Shown here: positions 22,745-33,600 of the stretch, one piece after another
How the letters are laid out: each line of letters begins with the position of its first letter
Numbering within the stretch: the stretch's first letter is position 1
From: Erigeron canadensis
Lineage: Eukaryota; Streptophyta; Magnoliopsida; Asterales; Asteraceae
Direction of reading: 5' to 3'
Assembly (NCBI RefSeq): GCF_010389155.1
Contig: NC_057769.1
Coordinates: forward strand, 20,460,735-20,524,734
DNA length: 64,000 bases
Notes under the pieces: model-generated
What the model saw: the letters and a program-made list of their open reading frames with translations, nothing else
The model's database searches: none
Told to the model about the DNA's origin: nothing
Translations under genes and position numbers: made by a program

Positions 22745-23068
22745 TGTAACAACACGATTTTATCACTCAAATTCACATCAACAATGGCGGTTTAGTGTGA
22801 GTGTGTGTTCTTGGTGTTTGTGTGTGTGTTAAGAGAGAATTGGGATCAAGTGTGTGTTATTTAGGTGTAATGGTATGAAAGATGTGTGTCAAATTTTTGT
22901 CAAAGTTATGATTTCTAAGGAATTGAGGGCTATTTATAGTCTAAACTAACCAACTATGCTAATTATCACAATTAGCCCCTCAACCTTAGAAATCATCAAC
23001 ACATGACTTAACAACAAGTAAGTCCATAACTTAAATTACAATGTATCACTATTTTTGGATTTCTAACA
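22745..23068 (-). repeat. 5' LTR of element B (324 bp)
   Basis: On the minus strand it runs from TGTTAGAAATCCAAAAATAG to CGTGTTGTTACA. The start resembles the LTR start of element C (TGTTAGAGATTCAAAATAG), and both have an AC-rich run near the end, so families 2 and 3 are related. A TATAAATA box is at 22938-22931. Confidence 0.8.
22931..22938 (-). promoter_or_regulatory. TATA box in the LTR of element B
   Basis: TATAAATA on the minus strand, about 130 bases after the LTR start, where the TATA box of the C LTR also lies relative to its start. Confidence 0.55.
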
Positions 23069-23131
23069 AAGACATATTACAATATAAGCCCAAACAATGT
23101 AGACTGCTATTGACATAGACGTACACTTACA
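23069..23131 (-). repeat. Fragment of the D' 3' LTR start
   Basis: On the minus strand the sequence begins TGTAAGTGTACG right after a purine tract (GATGGGGAGTC, 23142-23132) and is broken after 63 bases by element B. The same order, tract then TGTA start, is seen for element D at 24575-24550. Confidence 0.5.
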
Positions 23132-23185
23132 GACTCCCCATCTAGACGTTAAAATAAAGGTCTTCATCTTGTCTTTGTCATCAAT

Positions 23186-23914
23186 CTACTTCTTCTGCTT
23201 CTTCTTATTGCTCTTGCCCTGCTCCCCCTCAGTCTTAGTCTCATTCTCAAAATCGGAATCTGACTCTAACTCTGAAGGAGTATGAGTTAACCCCAACCTA
23301 TCCGTTATTTGATCCCTCAAAGATCCTGGATCATAATAATCATCGTAATCCATAATCTCTGCTCTAGCTCTCATATGAGCCTGTGGATCATAACCTAATC
23401 TCTTCTCTAGTCTATGCACGATCACTGGGTGCAAATCTGACTCTGTAGAAGCATTGGTAGTAGAATCGGTCTTGGTCGACTCACTATCCCAAGCACTAGC
23501 AATTTCATCATAAAGAGCAACAGCTTCAGATTGCCCTACCAAACCCTTACCCAATCTATCAGCATCAATATCTTCTGTAAGGTGTTTCGTTTGAGGTGCC
23601 TCAGACTCAACTAACATATTCAACTCTACGACAACTAGTTCTTGAGTCTGTGGAGCTTCTGAGGTAGCCTTGCCAGCAACACCAGCCTGGCTAGACTCTC
23701 CATGAGTCTTTGTTCTAAACACAGAACTTCCTCCAAGCTCTTGAGTAGCTGTAGCAGCATCTGGATCTTCATTGCAATCATAATCATGCCCACCTTTAGC
23801 TACCTCATCACCTCTGCAACCTAAACTATCTCTCTCAGCTCTAACCATGAGATAGTTGTCGATGAGCTCATGTAGTTTTTCTTCGGAGATCTTGACTCCT
23901 GTAAGGTACCTTAT
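23186..23914 (-). pseudogene. C-terminal piece of an aORF, fragment D'
   Basis: The open frame runs from the D insertion point at 23914 to a stop at 23186. It shares a long acidic segment with the aORF1 of element D (HRLEKRLGYDPQAHM, MDYDDYYDPGSLRDQ), so D' is a related element. Unlike D it ends with a basic tail (KSNKKKQKK) and is followed within 50 bases by a purine tract and LTR, so it has no second aORF. The upstream part was separated by insertion of element D; the five bases before D read CTTAT. The listed start has no true initiation codon because the N-terminus is elsewhere. Confidence 0.6.
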
Positions 23915-24145
23915 TGTTGCGTGGATCGTAATAAGACGCGATTCGTTATGTCAAGAGTGCGGAATCCTCTTGAGATAACTAGATTGCTATTGCCTTTTGT
24001 TAATTAATGAGCAATTAACCAACCTAAGGAGAAGCACGAAGTAGTGATTCGTGTAGAAGAGCACACAAACAACTAATTAACTTAATTCGTAAATTCTTTA
24101 AAAGTTCATTAACCATTGATTACTAATTTTCGTAAATTAGTCTTG

Positions 24146-24153
24146 TATTTATA
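24146..24153 (-). promoter_or_regulatory. TATA box in the LTR of element D
   Basis: TATAAATA on the minus strand, about 100 bases after the TGACGTCA palindrome in transcription order, a normal enhancer to TATA spacing. Confidence 0.5.
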
Positions 24154-24253
24154 CTAGTAGGGTTTAGGTTCGTGTGTTCTTAGGCTTCACACGAAGTGAA
24201 TTGAGCCCGGTCCATCAAAACACTCATGCCCTCTTGGGCTTCACACGAAGACG

Positions 24254-24275
24254 TTACAACGTGCTGATGACGTCA
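24254..24275. promoter_or_regulatory. TGACGTCA palindrome, bZIP-type site, in the LTR of D
   Basis: GTGCTGATGACGTCAGCAC is nearly self-complementary around TGACGTCA, the classic core of plant TGA/bZIP factors. TGACGTCA or GACGTCA words with a CACGAG neighbour recur at 28650-28710 and 30195-30235. Confidence 0.45.
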
Positions 24276-24562
24276 GCACGAGGTGCGTCCTCTATGATTA
24301 TTTATTTCACTCGTACATAATATTCAACCATCGTTTAAGTATTGTACGACACTTATAAACCTTGGTTCTATGTTCTTGTATCTGCAAAACAATATATAAC
24401 GCACAAACACAAAACAAAACATAAACAGATATAATATTGAAGTTCAAACGTAATCATTAAAATCAACACAAGTTCTTATTTAAATGATTACAATCATAGT
24501 TGCTAAAACATAAACAATAATCTACTCTATGTTGCGATTGTCACAAGGAATCTGCATCTACA

Positions 24563-24576
24563 GACTCCCCCTTGAC
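24563..24576 (-). other. Polypurine tract of element D
   Basis: GTCAAGGGGGAGTC on the minus strand, next to the LTR start TGTAGATG. Confidence 0.7.
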
Positions 24577-24821
24577 AGTTGCAACTACGTTTCTGTAAAG
24601 TCTTCAAAACTTGAACTTCAAAGTCATCCGTTAAACAAAAGTCTTGTGCTATTCGCATGAATTCTCTCTTGTAAACAATGAGCGAGAATGCTGCGATAGC
24701 GCCTTTCTTCAACTCTCCAAAATTCCACTGCTGAACAAGGTGTATTCAAAAGTCTTCTCTGATCACCTCTTGATAAGTTGACAACCTACATTGGATCATA
24801 CATGCGTAGCAACATCTATTT

Positions 24822-25748
24822 CTATGAATCATCAACAAACATCTGTGCTTCGCCTGACTTGATATCTATCTGCCAAAATGTCATCGTCGTCAGCATATCT
24901 TGATCCCATCTGATAGCAGGAACCTTCTTTACACATTTGATCCTTCGTTGTCTAAAACGAAATGTGCCATCTGGATTCTTAGTCTTCTTCAAAGGTGTTG
25001 GTTTAATCAACCTTTCTTCTGGCTTCAGACCTCTATCACTGAAATTTCTAATTCTTTCATCCATGAATCTATTCCAGTAGAAATCTGCAAGTCCATTTCT
25101 TTGAAGATTAACGAACCATCGTCTTCCCAAATCTATCATATCAGAATCACTAAGAGAGTGGAAGTGGCTTTGACTTATTGACATGTACTGGCATCCTTCT
25201 TTTCTCTTGATAACAAATAACTTGATTCTATGATCGTAGAACCGACTTTGTATCACTGAGAAGTACTTGGGTGCATCCTTGTTTGAGATAAACTCCCAAT
25301 ACATTTTTGGTTTTAAATTTCCACCCACATGAAAACCAACACGAGTTACAACCACTGGAACCCTTTTATCAATAATAAATTCAGGGTCTTGCTGCACCGG
25401 AGGTATATTGAATCTTTTAAGAGCAACATCTCGTGTAGCATCAATATTCCAGTATAACTCAAAAATATTGTCATGTCCTTCATCAACTATATTTGCAAAT
25501 ACAGCAAACCTCAGATTTGCTGCATTCCTAGGTTCATCTGTATTGTCTCTAATTGGATTAAGATTGAGATGTTCTACTTCAGCTATTGGTTCAACTTGAA
25601 TGACTTCATCGTCATTAAAAAAACGATCAAAGTCATAAGGTATATCAAGCAACCTTTTTCTATCAGCTTCTGAAGTAATGAACTTTCCTTCTTCCATATC
25701 TTCATTATTGATACTATCTAAGTCATCTTCAGCATCAAGATCGTCCAA
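24822..25748 (-). CDS. aORF2 of element D, unknown function
   Basis: An open frame of about 308 codons, acidic at the start (LDAEDDLDSINNEDMEEG). It has no ATG at its head; the frame continues upstream to about 25771, so the true start is unknown. In the middle is a segment (IKLFVIKRKEGCQYMSIS, then SLSDSDMIDLGRRWF) that aligns with aORF2 of element C (VCRADGCMYMLQEESFQH, then ISDILFLYKQ) and more weakly with the C-terminal module of family-1 aORFs (KLFREGNFTDERKDTSI). This makes it the C-terminal half of the common aORF. A TTTGAATTGTAG word just upstream looks like a splice acceptor, so it could be a second exon, but no fitting donor before the aORF1 stop is obvious. Confidence 0.6.
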   Translation of the reverse strand: MDDLDAEDDLDSINNEDMEEGKFITSEADRKRLLDIPYDFDRFFNDDEVIQVEPIAEVEHLNLNPIRDNTDEPRNAANLRFAVFANIVDEGHDNIFELYWNIDATRDVALKRFNIPPVQQDPEFIIDKRVPVVVTRVGFHVGGNLKPKMYWEFISNKDAPKYFSVIQSRFYDHRIKLFVIKRKEGCQYMSISQSHFHSLSDSDMIDLGRRWFVNLQRNGLADFYWNRFMDERIRNFSDRGLKPEERLIKPTPLKKTKNPDGTFRFRQRRIKCVKKVPAIRWDQDMLTTMTFWQIDIKSGEAQMFVDDS

Positions 25749-26027
25749 TGCACCTATCTTTTGAAGCTTATCTACAATTCAAACAATTCAAATATAGAAA
25801 GATAAAGAACGTAAATACATAAGTCAATACATAATAAAATAGTATAAATACATGAAAGAAATTAAAATAAATAATACTATATCATAAATAATATAATGCA
25901 ACAATGTCATTAATATTTATCTTATAATCTTTATCTATTTTAACTTACAACAATAATATTGTATCATAAATATAATGTAACAATTACATTCATATTTATC
26001 TTACAATCATTACAAAAATCATTAGCA
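25749..26027 (-). other. AT-rich spacer between aORF1 and aORF2 of D
   Basis: About 280 bases, far richer in A/T than the coding flanks. It has a GTAAGA word at 26004-25999 and a TTGTAG word at 25777-25772 on the minus strand, which together look intron-like. The aORF1 stop precedes the GTAAGA, so splicing there would not fuse the frames. Confidence 0.4.
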
Positions 26028-28585
26028 CTAAGGTTCATAATTCGAATCTGACTCCGAATCTGACTCTGACTCTGACGATGTATGAGTTAACCCTGACCGT
26101 TCTTTCATTTGATCCCTAAGTGATCCTGGATCATAATAATCATCATAATCCATGATCTCTGCTCTAGCTCCCATATGAGCCTGTGGATCATAACCCAATC
26201 TCTTTTCTAGTCTATGCACATTTAAAGGGTGCAAATCTGACTCTGTAGAGACATTGGTAGTAGAATCGGTCTTAGTTGACTCATTATCCTGAGTAGATTT
26301 TCCTTTGCTAAGATTTTCTTTATCACCATGATTATGAGGATCATTCACTAACTTATCTCGAATCTCCCTTTCTATTCTATCATAATTAGAATTGGAGTTA
26401 CCTGAATTGGAATCTTCCTCATCATCATCATCATCTGGATCATCAGGATCTGCACCTGGAGCAACCATCACAGCTTTACCTTTATCTTGAGTCCTAGAAG
26501 TACTGGCACCAGCTGTACCAGCAATCTTTGACTCTGTCTGTCTTGGCGACTCCCTCTGAATGTTTGCAGTCTCTGTATCCATAGCAGCATCAGCATCTTG
26601 ACCTTGACCTTGATCTCTATTCGTTGGCTCACCAACTGATGGTTGTGCTTGATTTGGACCTTGAGCTGGATCTTGATCTTCATGATCATCATCTCTTGAC
26701 TTCTTAGCAAGCTCATCATCCTTACAACCACTCTTATCTCCCCCTTGTCCAAGAATTGGTCAAGTCTAGAACCAAGAGAATGAAAAAGTGCTATCACCAA
26801 GTCCGACTCTTCTTGATTCTTGGCAGCTTGGAGCTTAAGCTGATTCTCTAAAGTTGTGACCCTCATCTCTAACATCTTCTTCTCAAAAAACAAATGACTC
26901 AGCTGTACTCGAACTGGATCAACAAGACGTGACGTAGAAGCAACATCAGATGTAGAGGCATGAGGTGGCATCGTAGCTTCGAATGAAGGCATACGAGCAC
27001 TAAAAGTTCCTGTAGGAGGCATCTGAGGTCGTTACAAAGGAGCCAACAGACGTCCCATGATAGTAGAAATAAGAACAGTAACCTGAATAGGAGCAGAAGA
27101 AGGCCTAGCAGCAACTGTCGGCTCTGGCTCTTTACGAACTGTAGATTCCAGAGCAGTAGAAATCGTAACAGTTGTAGCCTCAGTGACAACTTGTGCACGA
27201 GAACCAATTCCTCTGATAATAAACTTTGGTTTCGACCTTCTCTCCCCAACAACAACACCAGCAGAAGTAGAAGGCACAAAAACCGGAACATCAGTAATTG
27301 AAGCTCTTAAAGCAGCAACTGATGGAGTAGCTTGAGATCTCTCCATGGCACCTTGATATGCAGCAAAATCTGTATCAACTTCAGCCTGTGATCGCTGAGA
27401 AGTTGGAAGTCTCTCCACAGCATCAACACCCTTCCCCTGTCTTCTTCTTCTTTTTGGCAGTCTTTCTGCCTCTTCTGAGTCATCACTAGCATTAACAGTA
27501 TCTGGTAGCTCAATTGAACCAGCAACATCTCCAACTGGAGTAGAGGTAAAGGTAGAAACTCCAGAAGTTGGAGGCACAAGATTTGCGGGATCATCAACAT
27601 CCTGCATAAGAGCATCCATATCGGGATCATTTTGCAGATCTTCACCATATAGAGGAACATCATTGAGTCCCTCAAATTGATCAGCTCGCTCTTCTTCAGG
27701 ATTATCTTGAGCCTGATCATCATCATCAGCAACAACAGGTTCTTCATCTTCCCAACCTTGTTTGGGAGCAACATAGTCAGGATTTATAAGATGTCCGAAC
27801 AATGGTGGATTGGCAAAATTATCAGGAACACCATGACCTGCAAAGCGTTTCATACTCTCAATAAACACCTTGTGAGTCAGACGACCCAAATTGAAAGTAG
27901 GACCATCAAAAGGTAAATCTACTATTCTGTGCCGAATAATTATCATCACAAATCTTGGAAACAGAAAGAATTTCTTATCGTTTCCAAAAGCTCTCAAATG
28001 CTTAACAAATTTATCATATATGTACTAAGAAAAGCTGTAGGGCTTGTTCAGCACTAGAGCAACCATCTGAGAAGCAGTAAAAATGTTCAACTGATCATGA
28101 CCTGCACTCCGATGACTAAGGGACCTCAATAAGTAGTAGGCAAGCAATCTCCATTTGTCTAGAAGATGATTCTTGCGATAAGGATGAGTAATATCACCAA
28201 CATATCCCATACACCTAAGAGCACCGTCACAAAAGCTTTCTTCAAACTCAACAAGACCTTGCTCCATATCATCAGTACCTAAGTTCAGAATAGTCCTCAA
28301 GTCTCCAACAGTAAACTGAATGTTACGTCCAGCAACAGTAGTGCGAATCATAGTATGATCACCAACTTCCACCAATCTGGCAGAGTTCCAGAATTCAGTA
28401 ATGAGGCTTATGACCAGCGGAGGATTCTCGGTCAAAGCAAAACGAATACGAGAGCGTGCTAAATACTGAAGAACACCGTGAAACTCTGGTGTGCATCCCG
28501 ACTGTGTAATGCTGAGATCAATCGTAGCATTATGTTTCTTGACGAACACGCGAGCACCTTGTCCTGCCATACCTGCACAAAACAA
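26028..28585 (-). pseudogene. aORF1 of element D, two stops and a frameshift
   Basis: The start at 28585 gives MFCAGMAGQGARVFVKKHN. Residues about 30-300 are globular (GVLQYLARSRIRFAL, LITEFWNSARLVE, IQFTVGDLRTILNLG, RCMGYVGD, FFLFPRFVMIIIRH) and match aORFs of C and E/F. An in-frame TAG at 28025-28027 and a TAA near 27032 interrupt an otherwise continuous frame; a frameshift sits in a G run near 26745. Then come acidic and Ser-rich parts, a basic word PKRRRRQGKG, a heptad-like stretch (LEMRVTTLENQLKLQAA) and a strongly acidic end (DDPDDDDDEEDS). No signal peptide or membrane span. Function unknown. Confidence 0.7.
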
Positions 28586-29436
28586 ACGAAAAACGACAAG
28601 AAAGCAAAAGTTAGAAATAAAAAAAAGTAAAAATTAGGTTTTCTCACGTCTGCTTCGTGGTGACGTCATCACGAGGTAGAACATCTTCGTGTGACGTCAA
28701 CACGAGCTCCATATGAAACCCAGATTTTTTGAACGAAAAACATCTCCATTTGATGTTAAAATCGATCACAATCAATGAATAACATCAACTTGGACTTGTT
28801 TTGCATCAAATACATGCCTAGAAAATTTACAATCGAAATGAATTCGATGAACACGAAGTGGTTCATGTTCTTCGTGTGAATAGTGACCGAAACACAAAAT
28901 CCTCAATTAATCCTGATTTTAAGTTTTTTTTTAATGTGAACTTTTGTTAGATTTAAGGTGTACAAACATTAAATTATCCAATTTTAAGTCCAAATCATCA
29001 AAAATTGAAGATCAAATTCTTGGTTCGTCCTAGTTACTGTTCACGCGAAGAAGATTCAAAATTTGGGCATTATAACGACTTGTAATCGTTAATATTCATC
29101 GTTAAAAAATCAATCTATCATCCTAGATTGGAGTTTTACCAACAGATCTGGATGTAGAATACGAAAGGAAGATGAATGAATCGATTTAAAGAGCGAATGA
29201 ATAGTGGCACGAGGTAGACGAAGTTCATGTGGTAATTTAGGGTTAATTTTCGATAATGGTAATTCTCTCATTTTGCATTCTTGAGTTTTTTTTCTAAGAG
29301 AAAAGGAAGGGGAAGAAAAGAAAACAAAGGTGTTTTGGATGTAAAAACTTTCCCCCCATTTTTGGGAGGATTTGGATGGAAAACTTTTAACTTAAGTGTA
29401 TAATTATCAATTTACCCTTATTACCTAAAGACAACC

Positions 29437-29605
29437 TTAAGGATGAAAGGACATAATTGTAAAGTTATAACTTTTTTCCCTTTCTTTTCTTTTCTTTCTA
29501 ACTCAAGAATGCTATTAACTTTAAGGATAAAAGGACATAATTGTAAAGTTATAACTTTTTTCCCTTTCTTTTCTTTTCTTTTCTAACTCAAGAATGCTAT
29601 TAACT
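29437..29605. repeat. 84-bp tandem duplication
   Basis: Two adjacent units (29437-29520 and 29521-29605), nearly identical, each with TTAAGGAT at the start, GGACATAATTGTAAAG, then TTTTCTTTTC runs. The second unit has one extra T. Confidence 0.75.
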
Positions 29606-29794
29606 TTATGTTTTCTTTTCTTTTCAATAGTTTTACAAGTAACTCGAGAATGCCTTTTTTGATATATAATTTTTTTCTTTTCTTTCTCTATCCAATTTTC
29701 CCCTTTCTTATCCTTTAAAAAAAACTCGGGAATACAGTGTTATAAAAAATATTTCTTTGGGTGTCCCACTTTCCGGTGTAAATTTTACATGCAC

Positions 29795-29946
29795 TAGGGG
29801 TGAACAAAAACCGAACCGAAAACCAAAAAAATCAAACAAAAAAAAACCGAAAACCGAATGGTTTTTGGTTTTCTAAAAACCAAAAGTAGTGGTTCGGTTT
29901 TGGTTTTTAATGAAAAGCCGAACCAAACCAAAAATATATTTTTTTA
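29795..29946. repeat. CCGAACCGAAAACC-rich repeat, possible hAT-type MITE end
   Basis: Starts TAGGGGTGAACAAAAACC, a terminus seen in many plant hAT-like small repeats, and contains inverted copies of AACCGAACC/GGTTCGGTT and AAAACCAAAA/TTTTGGTTTT. A matching right end was not found, so the family is a guess. Confidence 0.35.
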
Positions 29947-32219
29947 CTTTATTTTATGTTTATATCATTTTATTATAATTTTTTGATAAATATGTTATTA
30001 TAATTGCATTTTTAGGTGTATATAATAATATCATTTATATGTTTTAAGTAAAAATACACAACAAAATTAATTTGTTTTAATAATTGTATAATTAAATAAC
30101 GCGTAAAAGATATAAATAGTTATATATAAAATTTGTTTAAAGTTTGTACAACTTACTTAGTTCGTGGGCTGGGCCGAACACTTAGTTCGTGGGCTGTGTG
30201 ATGACGTCAGCGCGAGGCATGTTGACGTCAGCACGAAGGACTTCGAATTTTCAGTTTTTAAATCACAGGAATTGCTTTCCTTAGCCAAACTTTGTCAATT
30301 TTTCCAGAAAACTTATCATAGAAAAATTACAAAAATTCCAGAAACATAAACCTGTAGATACTTGTTACCGAAAACCTGTATCTACACGAATTTGCAAACG
30401 TAAATCATCCGTACTAACTTGTCATCAAAATAATGTAACAAATAAATCTTACATTATAATCTTGACATAAAATCGATCATTTCTTTATTGATTTTTAACT
30501 CAACAAATGCAAACTTACATCAAAACACATTTAATGTATAATGCATTAAAATACATCAAATTATCATATCAACAACCTATTACATTACATCTTAGGTTGT
30601 GATCTTGATAATACAATTATAACCTATCATACTAAGTCTTAGATTATACTAAAAAGGCAATGATGCATTCCGCATGTAAGTTGATCGTGATTTAACCGAT
30701 CCTACTTGTTTCAACATGGTATTCAAATGAAATTTGATATCTGTAACCTGCATACTTAACAAACTTCATCAATGCATCAAAATCAATAAAATATCATAAA
30801 TATGCAAAGCAACCAAAATCTTAACCTAACAATCATTACAAGATCTAAGGCAAGTCCAATCTTTGTTAAGCATACTTATCAACCAAAAACAATTGAATTT
30901 TCAAAAAAAATGTTACTTGAAACACATTCAAAAATATTTTGACTTTTGAATTTACAAAATCATTTCATTTTTTAAATTAAACAACTTATGTATTAATTAG
31001 AAAAAACAATTAGACTCATATAATTCACTAAGAATCATATTAGAATCATTAGATGCTTATCAAATCTCTCGTGCAATAAGAACTAGTTTGACACACAAAC
31101 TGACACTTATTGGTACACAAATAAAAATAAATATAAAATATAAAATAACCAAAATAAAAACTAAACTACTTATTTATTTACAAGAAATTCTAAGTTTTTG
31201 AATATTAGATCAGATTAACATTTACATAAGTTTGCAAGTGAGAAATAATTCTCTTATTATTAGTTATAAACAGTGACCCAACCACGATTACCGATATATT
31301 TGTCCTGTTAAACACTCGGTACTTCCAGTTTCCTTTGAGTTGTGACATTTTCAACATACCATGGCCAAGGACAGTCACCATATAACCTGAGTAGCCTAAT
31401 ATGCCACTGAATAGTTTGCGAACTTATGTGACCCACATTCAGATATACTTCCGTAATCGATACAAGAACTAAGATAACACTTATTCAATATATATTCAAA
31501 AACGTCCTTAAACAAATCATGAGACACATTTTAGATAACAAAATTTAATTACTTTGTGATTTAACATAATTTGCTTTTGCATTCCATTATTTATAAGGAA
31601 TCCGTGATTTTCTATGAGACCCATGTAGCGAACTTTCTGACAACTTATCCCAAGTTGGAAGCTTTAGGTAGGCTAGGTATACAAAGACACCCCGAGGACA
31701 TACTTGTCCGAATCTCAAAGACTACATTAGCCCCTTAATTAACATTCATTTCACTTGCATAAACAATATCACATTTAACTTTCATGCTCATGAGTTGTAG
31801 AGGTTTTGGCCTATACATTGAATAAATCCTATAATAATGCTAGATCTTTTACAAAATTTAAGGACTAGATCAATTCATTATTGAAGGTAAGCATTCTCAG
31901 CCATCTGAATATGTTTCCCACAAGAACATTGTATAAGTTAAGTTCAGATTAAGGAAACCTTGCTACTTTGTGTCTACCAATATATCCCAAATTGTATTCA
32001 CTGAACTAAGCAGTTATATTACGATTAAGCAGACTTAAAAGCTAAGTATCCTCACGTCTAATCATCCGACATCATCAACTTACATTTCTCCCATATTTTT
32101 GTCATTTTCTCATTTTTCACATTTTTATGATTTTTATAAGACGCTAAGAACTCTTTTTGTATTTTTATAACTCTAGCTATTTACAGACACAAACTTACAA
32201 TATCAGTTCTTTGAGAGAT

Positions 32220-33600
32220 TTAATATGAATCAGCATTCTTCATACCATTGAGAAGAATTAACTTCTCAAACCAAGTCTTATCAAATGCTTTGGTATACAG
32301 ATCAGCTAAATTATCATCGGTTATAACCTTTTCCAAATGAATTAACTTCTTTTGGGCACAATCACGCAAGAAATGATGTCTAGTATCAATATGCTTGGTG
32401 ACCTTATGCATGACAGGGTTATTAGTAATATCTATAGCTGACTTATTGTCTATTCTAATAGGAGTATCAAGAAAATCCATACCGTAGTCACGAAGTTGTT
32501 GTTGAATCCACAATATCTGGGAACAACAGCTACCAACAGCCATATACTCTGCCTCACATAAAGACTGAGCAACACATGTCTGCTTCTTGCACTGCCACGA
32601 TACTAATCTTCCTCCTAAAAACTGACAACCTCCAGACGTAGACTTTCTGTCATTGTTACAACCGCCAAAGTCCGAATCAGTATATGCAACAAAATCAAAC
32701 ATTCCTCCCATAGGATACCATAGACCAAGCCCTTGGTTTCCCTTAAGATAACGTAGAATACGTTTTGCTGCAACCAAATGTGACTCTTTCGGACTAGCTT
32801 GAAATCTAGCACATAGACAAACAGCAAACATAATATCTGGACGCGAAGCAGTCAGATACATCAATGAGTCAATGATTGCACGATAATAAGTTGCATTCAC
32901 AAGTTCATCCTTAGGATCAAGAACTCCTAAACCATGATTCTGCTGAATAGGAGTACCATATGACTTGGACTCTAACATTTGAAACCTTTCCAAGATGTCA
33001 TCGACATACTTAGACTAGTCTATAAAGAATCCATCTTTCCTTTGATCAACTTGCAATCCGAGGAAGAATTGTAGTTCCCCCATAGCACTTATTTCAAATT
33101 CATTTTTCATTCTCATTTCGAACTCTTTGCACATCTTTGTGTTAGATGAACCATATATGATGTCATCTACATAAACTTGTACAATTAGATAACCTCGCTT
33201 CCTCCATTTGATAAACAAAGTGCTGTCTATCGATCCTCTTGTAAAGCCATTTGTCAACAAATGTGTCGACAACTTCTCATACCACACTCTGGGTGCTTGA
33301 TGTAATCCATAAAGAGCCTTATCCAGTCGATATGCTCTTCTTGGATAATTCGGATCTTCAAACCCCGGTGGTTGGTGAAAAAATACTTCTTCTTTAACTT
33401 GACCATCTAAGAAGGCACTCTTAACGTCTAACTGATACACCTTTATACCTTTGAAACTTGCATAGGCTAAAAATAACCTTATAGCTTCAATCCTAGTAAC
33501 TGGTGCAAAAGTTTCGTTATAGCCATATCCTTCTCGTTGTGCAAACCCCTGAACTACCAACCGTGCCTTATTCCTAGTAACGATCCCTTTGTCATCTCAT
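32220..33600 (-). pseudogene. pol: Reverse transcriptase and RNase H of element D
   Basis: From 33560: [50 protein letters not shown] and catalytic YVDDIIYGS. An in-frame stop at about 33015 separates RT from the connection and RNase H (32993-32220): [72 protein letters not shown]. RNase H keeps most conserved residues. The N-terminal RT segment upstream of 33600 continues with a further stop. The GYGYNETFAPV and FHQPPGF details differ clearly from A/E/F and B, supporting a separate family. Confidence 0.85.

Larger units (their letters stand above)
14655..23068 (-). mobile_element. Element B: Sirevirus-like copia retrotransposon, family 2, 3' end missing
   Basis: On the minus strand: 5' LTR (23068-22745), primer site, leader, gag (22037-18258 with one internal stop), pol (18248-14910, fully open) and about 250 bases of post-pol sequence. 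No purine tract, aORF or 3' LTR is found on the left; sequence of the A LTR begins at 14654. A deletion that joined A and B therefore removed the 3' part of B. The five bases right of the LTR (AAGAC) would be one target-duplication copy; its partner is lost. B lies in the LTR of the D' fragment. Confidence 0.85.
23915..24562 (-). repeat. 3' LTR of element D (648 bp)
   Basis: On the minus strand TGTAGATGCAGATTCC ... CGATCCACGCAACA, with TG...CA ends and a purine tract touching its start. TATAAATA lies at 24153-24146. It contains a near-palindrome around TGACGTCA (24254-24275). The partner LTR is missing, so the left end rests on the end motif and on the point where the D' frame resumes. Confidence 0.65.
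28586..32219 (-). other. 3.6-kb non-coding stretch between pol and aORF1 of D
   Basis: No coding sequence. It contains TGACGTCA-type words (28650-28710, 30195-30235), an 84-bp tandem repeat (29437-29605), an A/C-rich stretch beginning TAGGGGTGAACAAAAACCG at 29795, and an inverted repeat TGTAGATAC/GTATCTACA (30353-30386). Element D is much longer here than A, C, E or F, so other insertions have probably enlarged it. I found no GAACGCCTTTGTG motif. Confidence 0.55.

Noticed and set aside
27307..27774. Met/Leu-rich minus-strand ORF resembling a membrane protein
   Set aside because: It is a shifted reading of the acidic part of D aORF1, where GAT/GAA codons read as Met/Leu/Ile; the other frame has homologues.
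30353..30386. TGTAGATAC/GTATCTACA inverted repeat as an LTR end in D
   Set aside because: The words resemble LTR ends of D, but no purine tract, primer site or partner was found, so no separate element is called.
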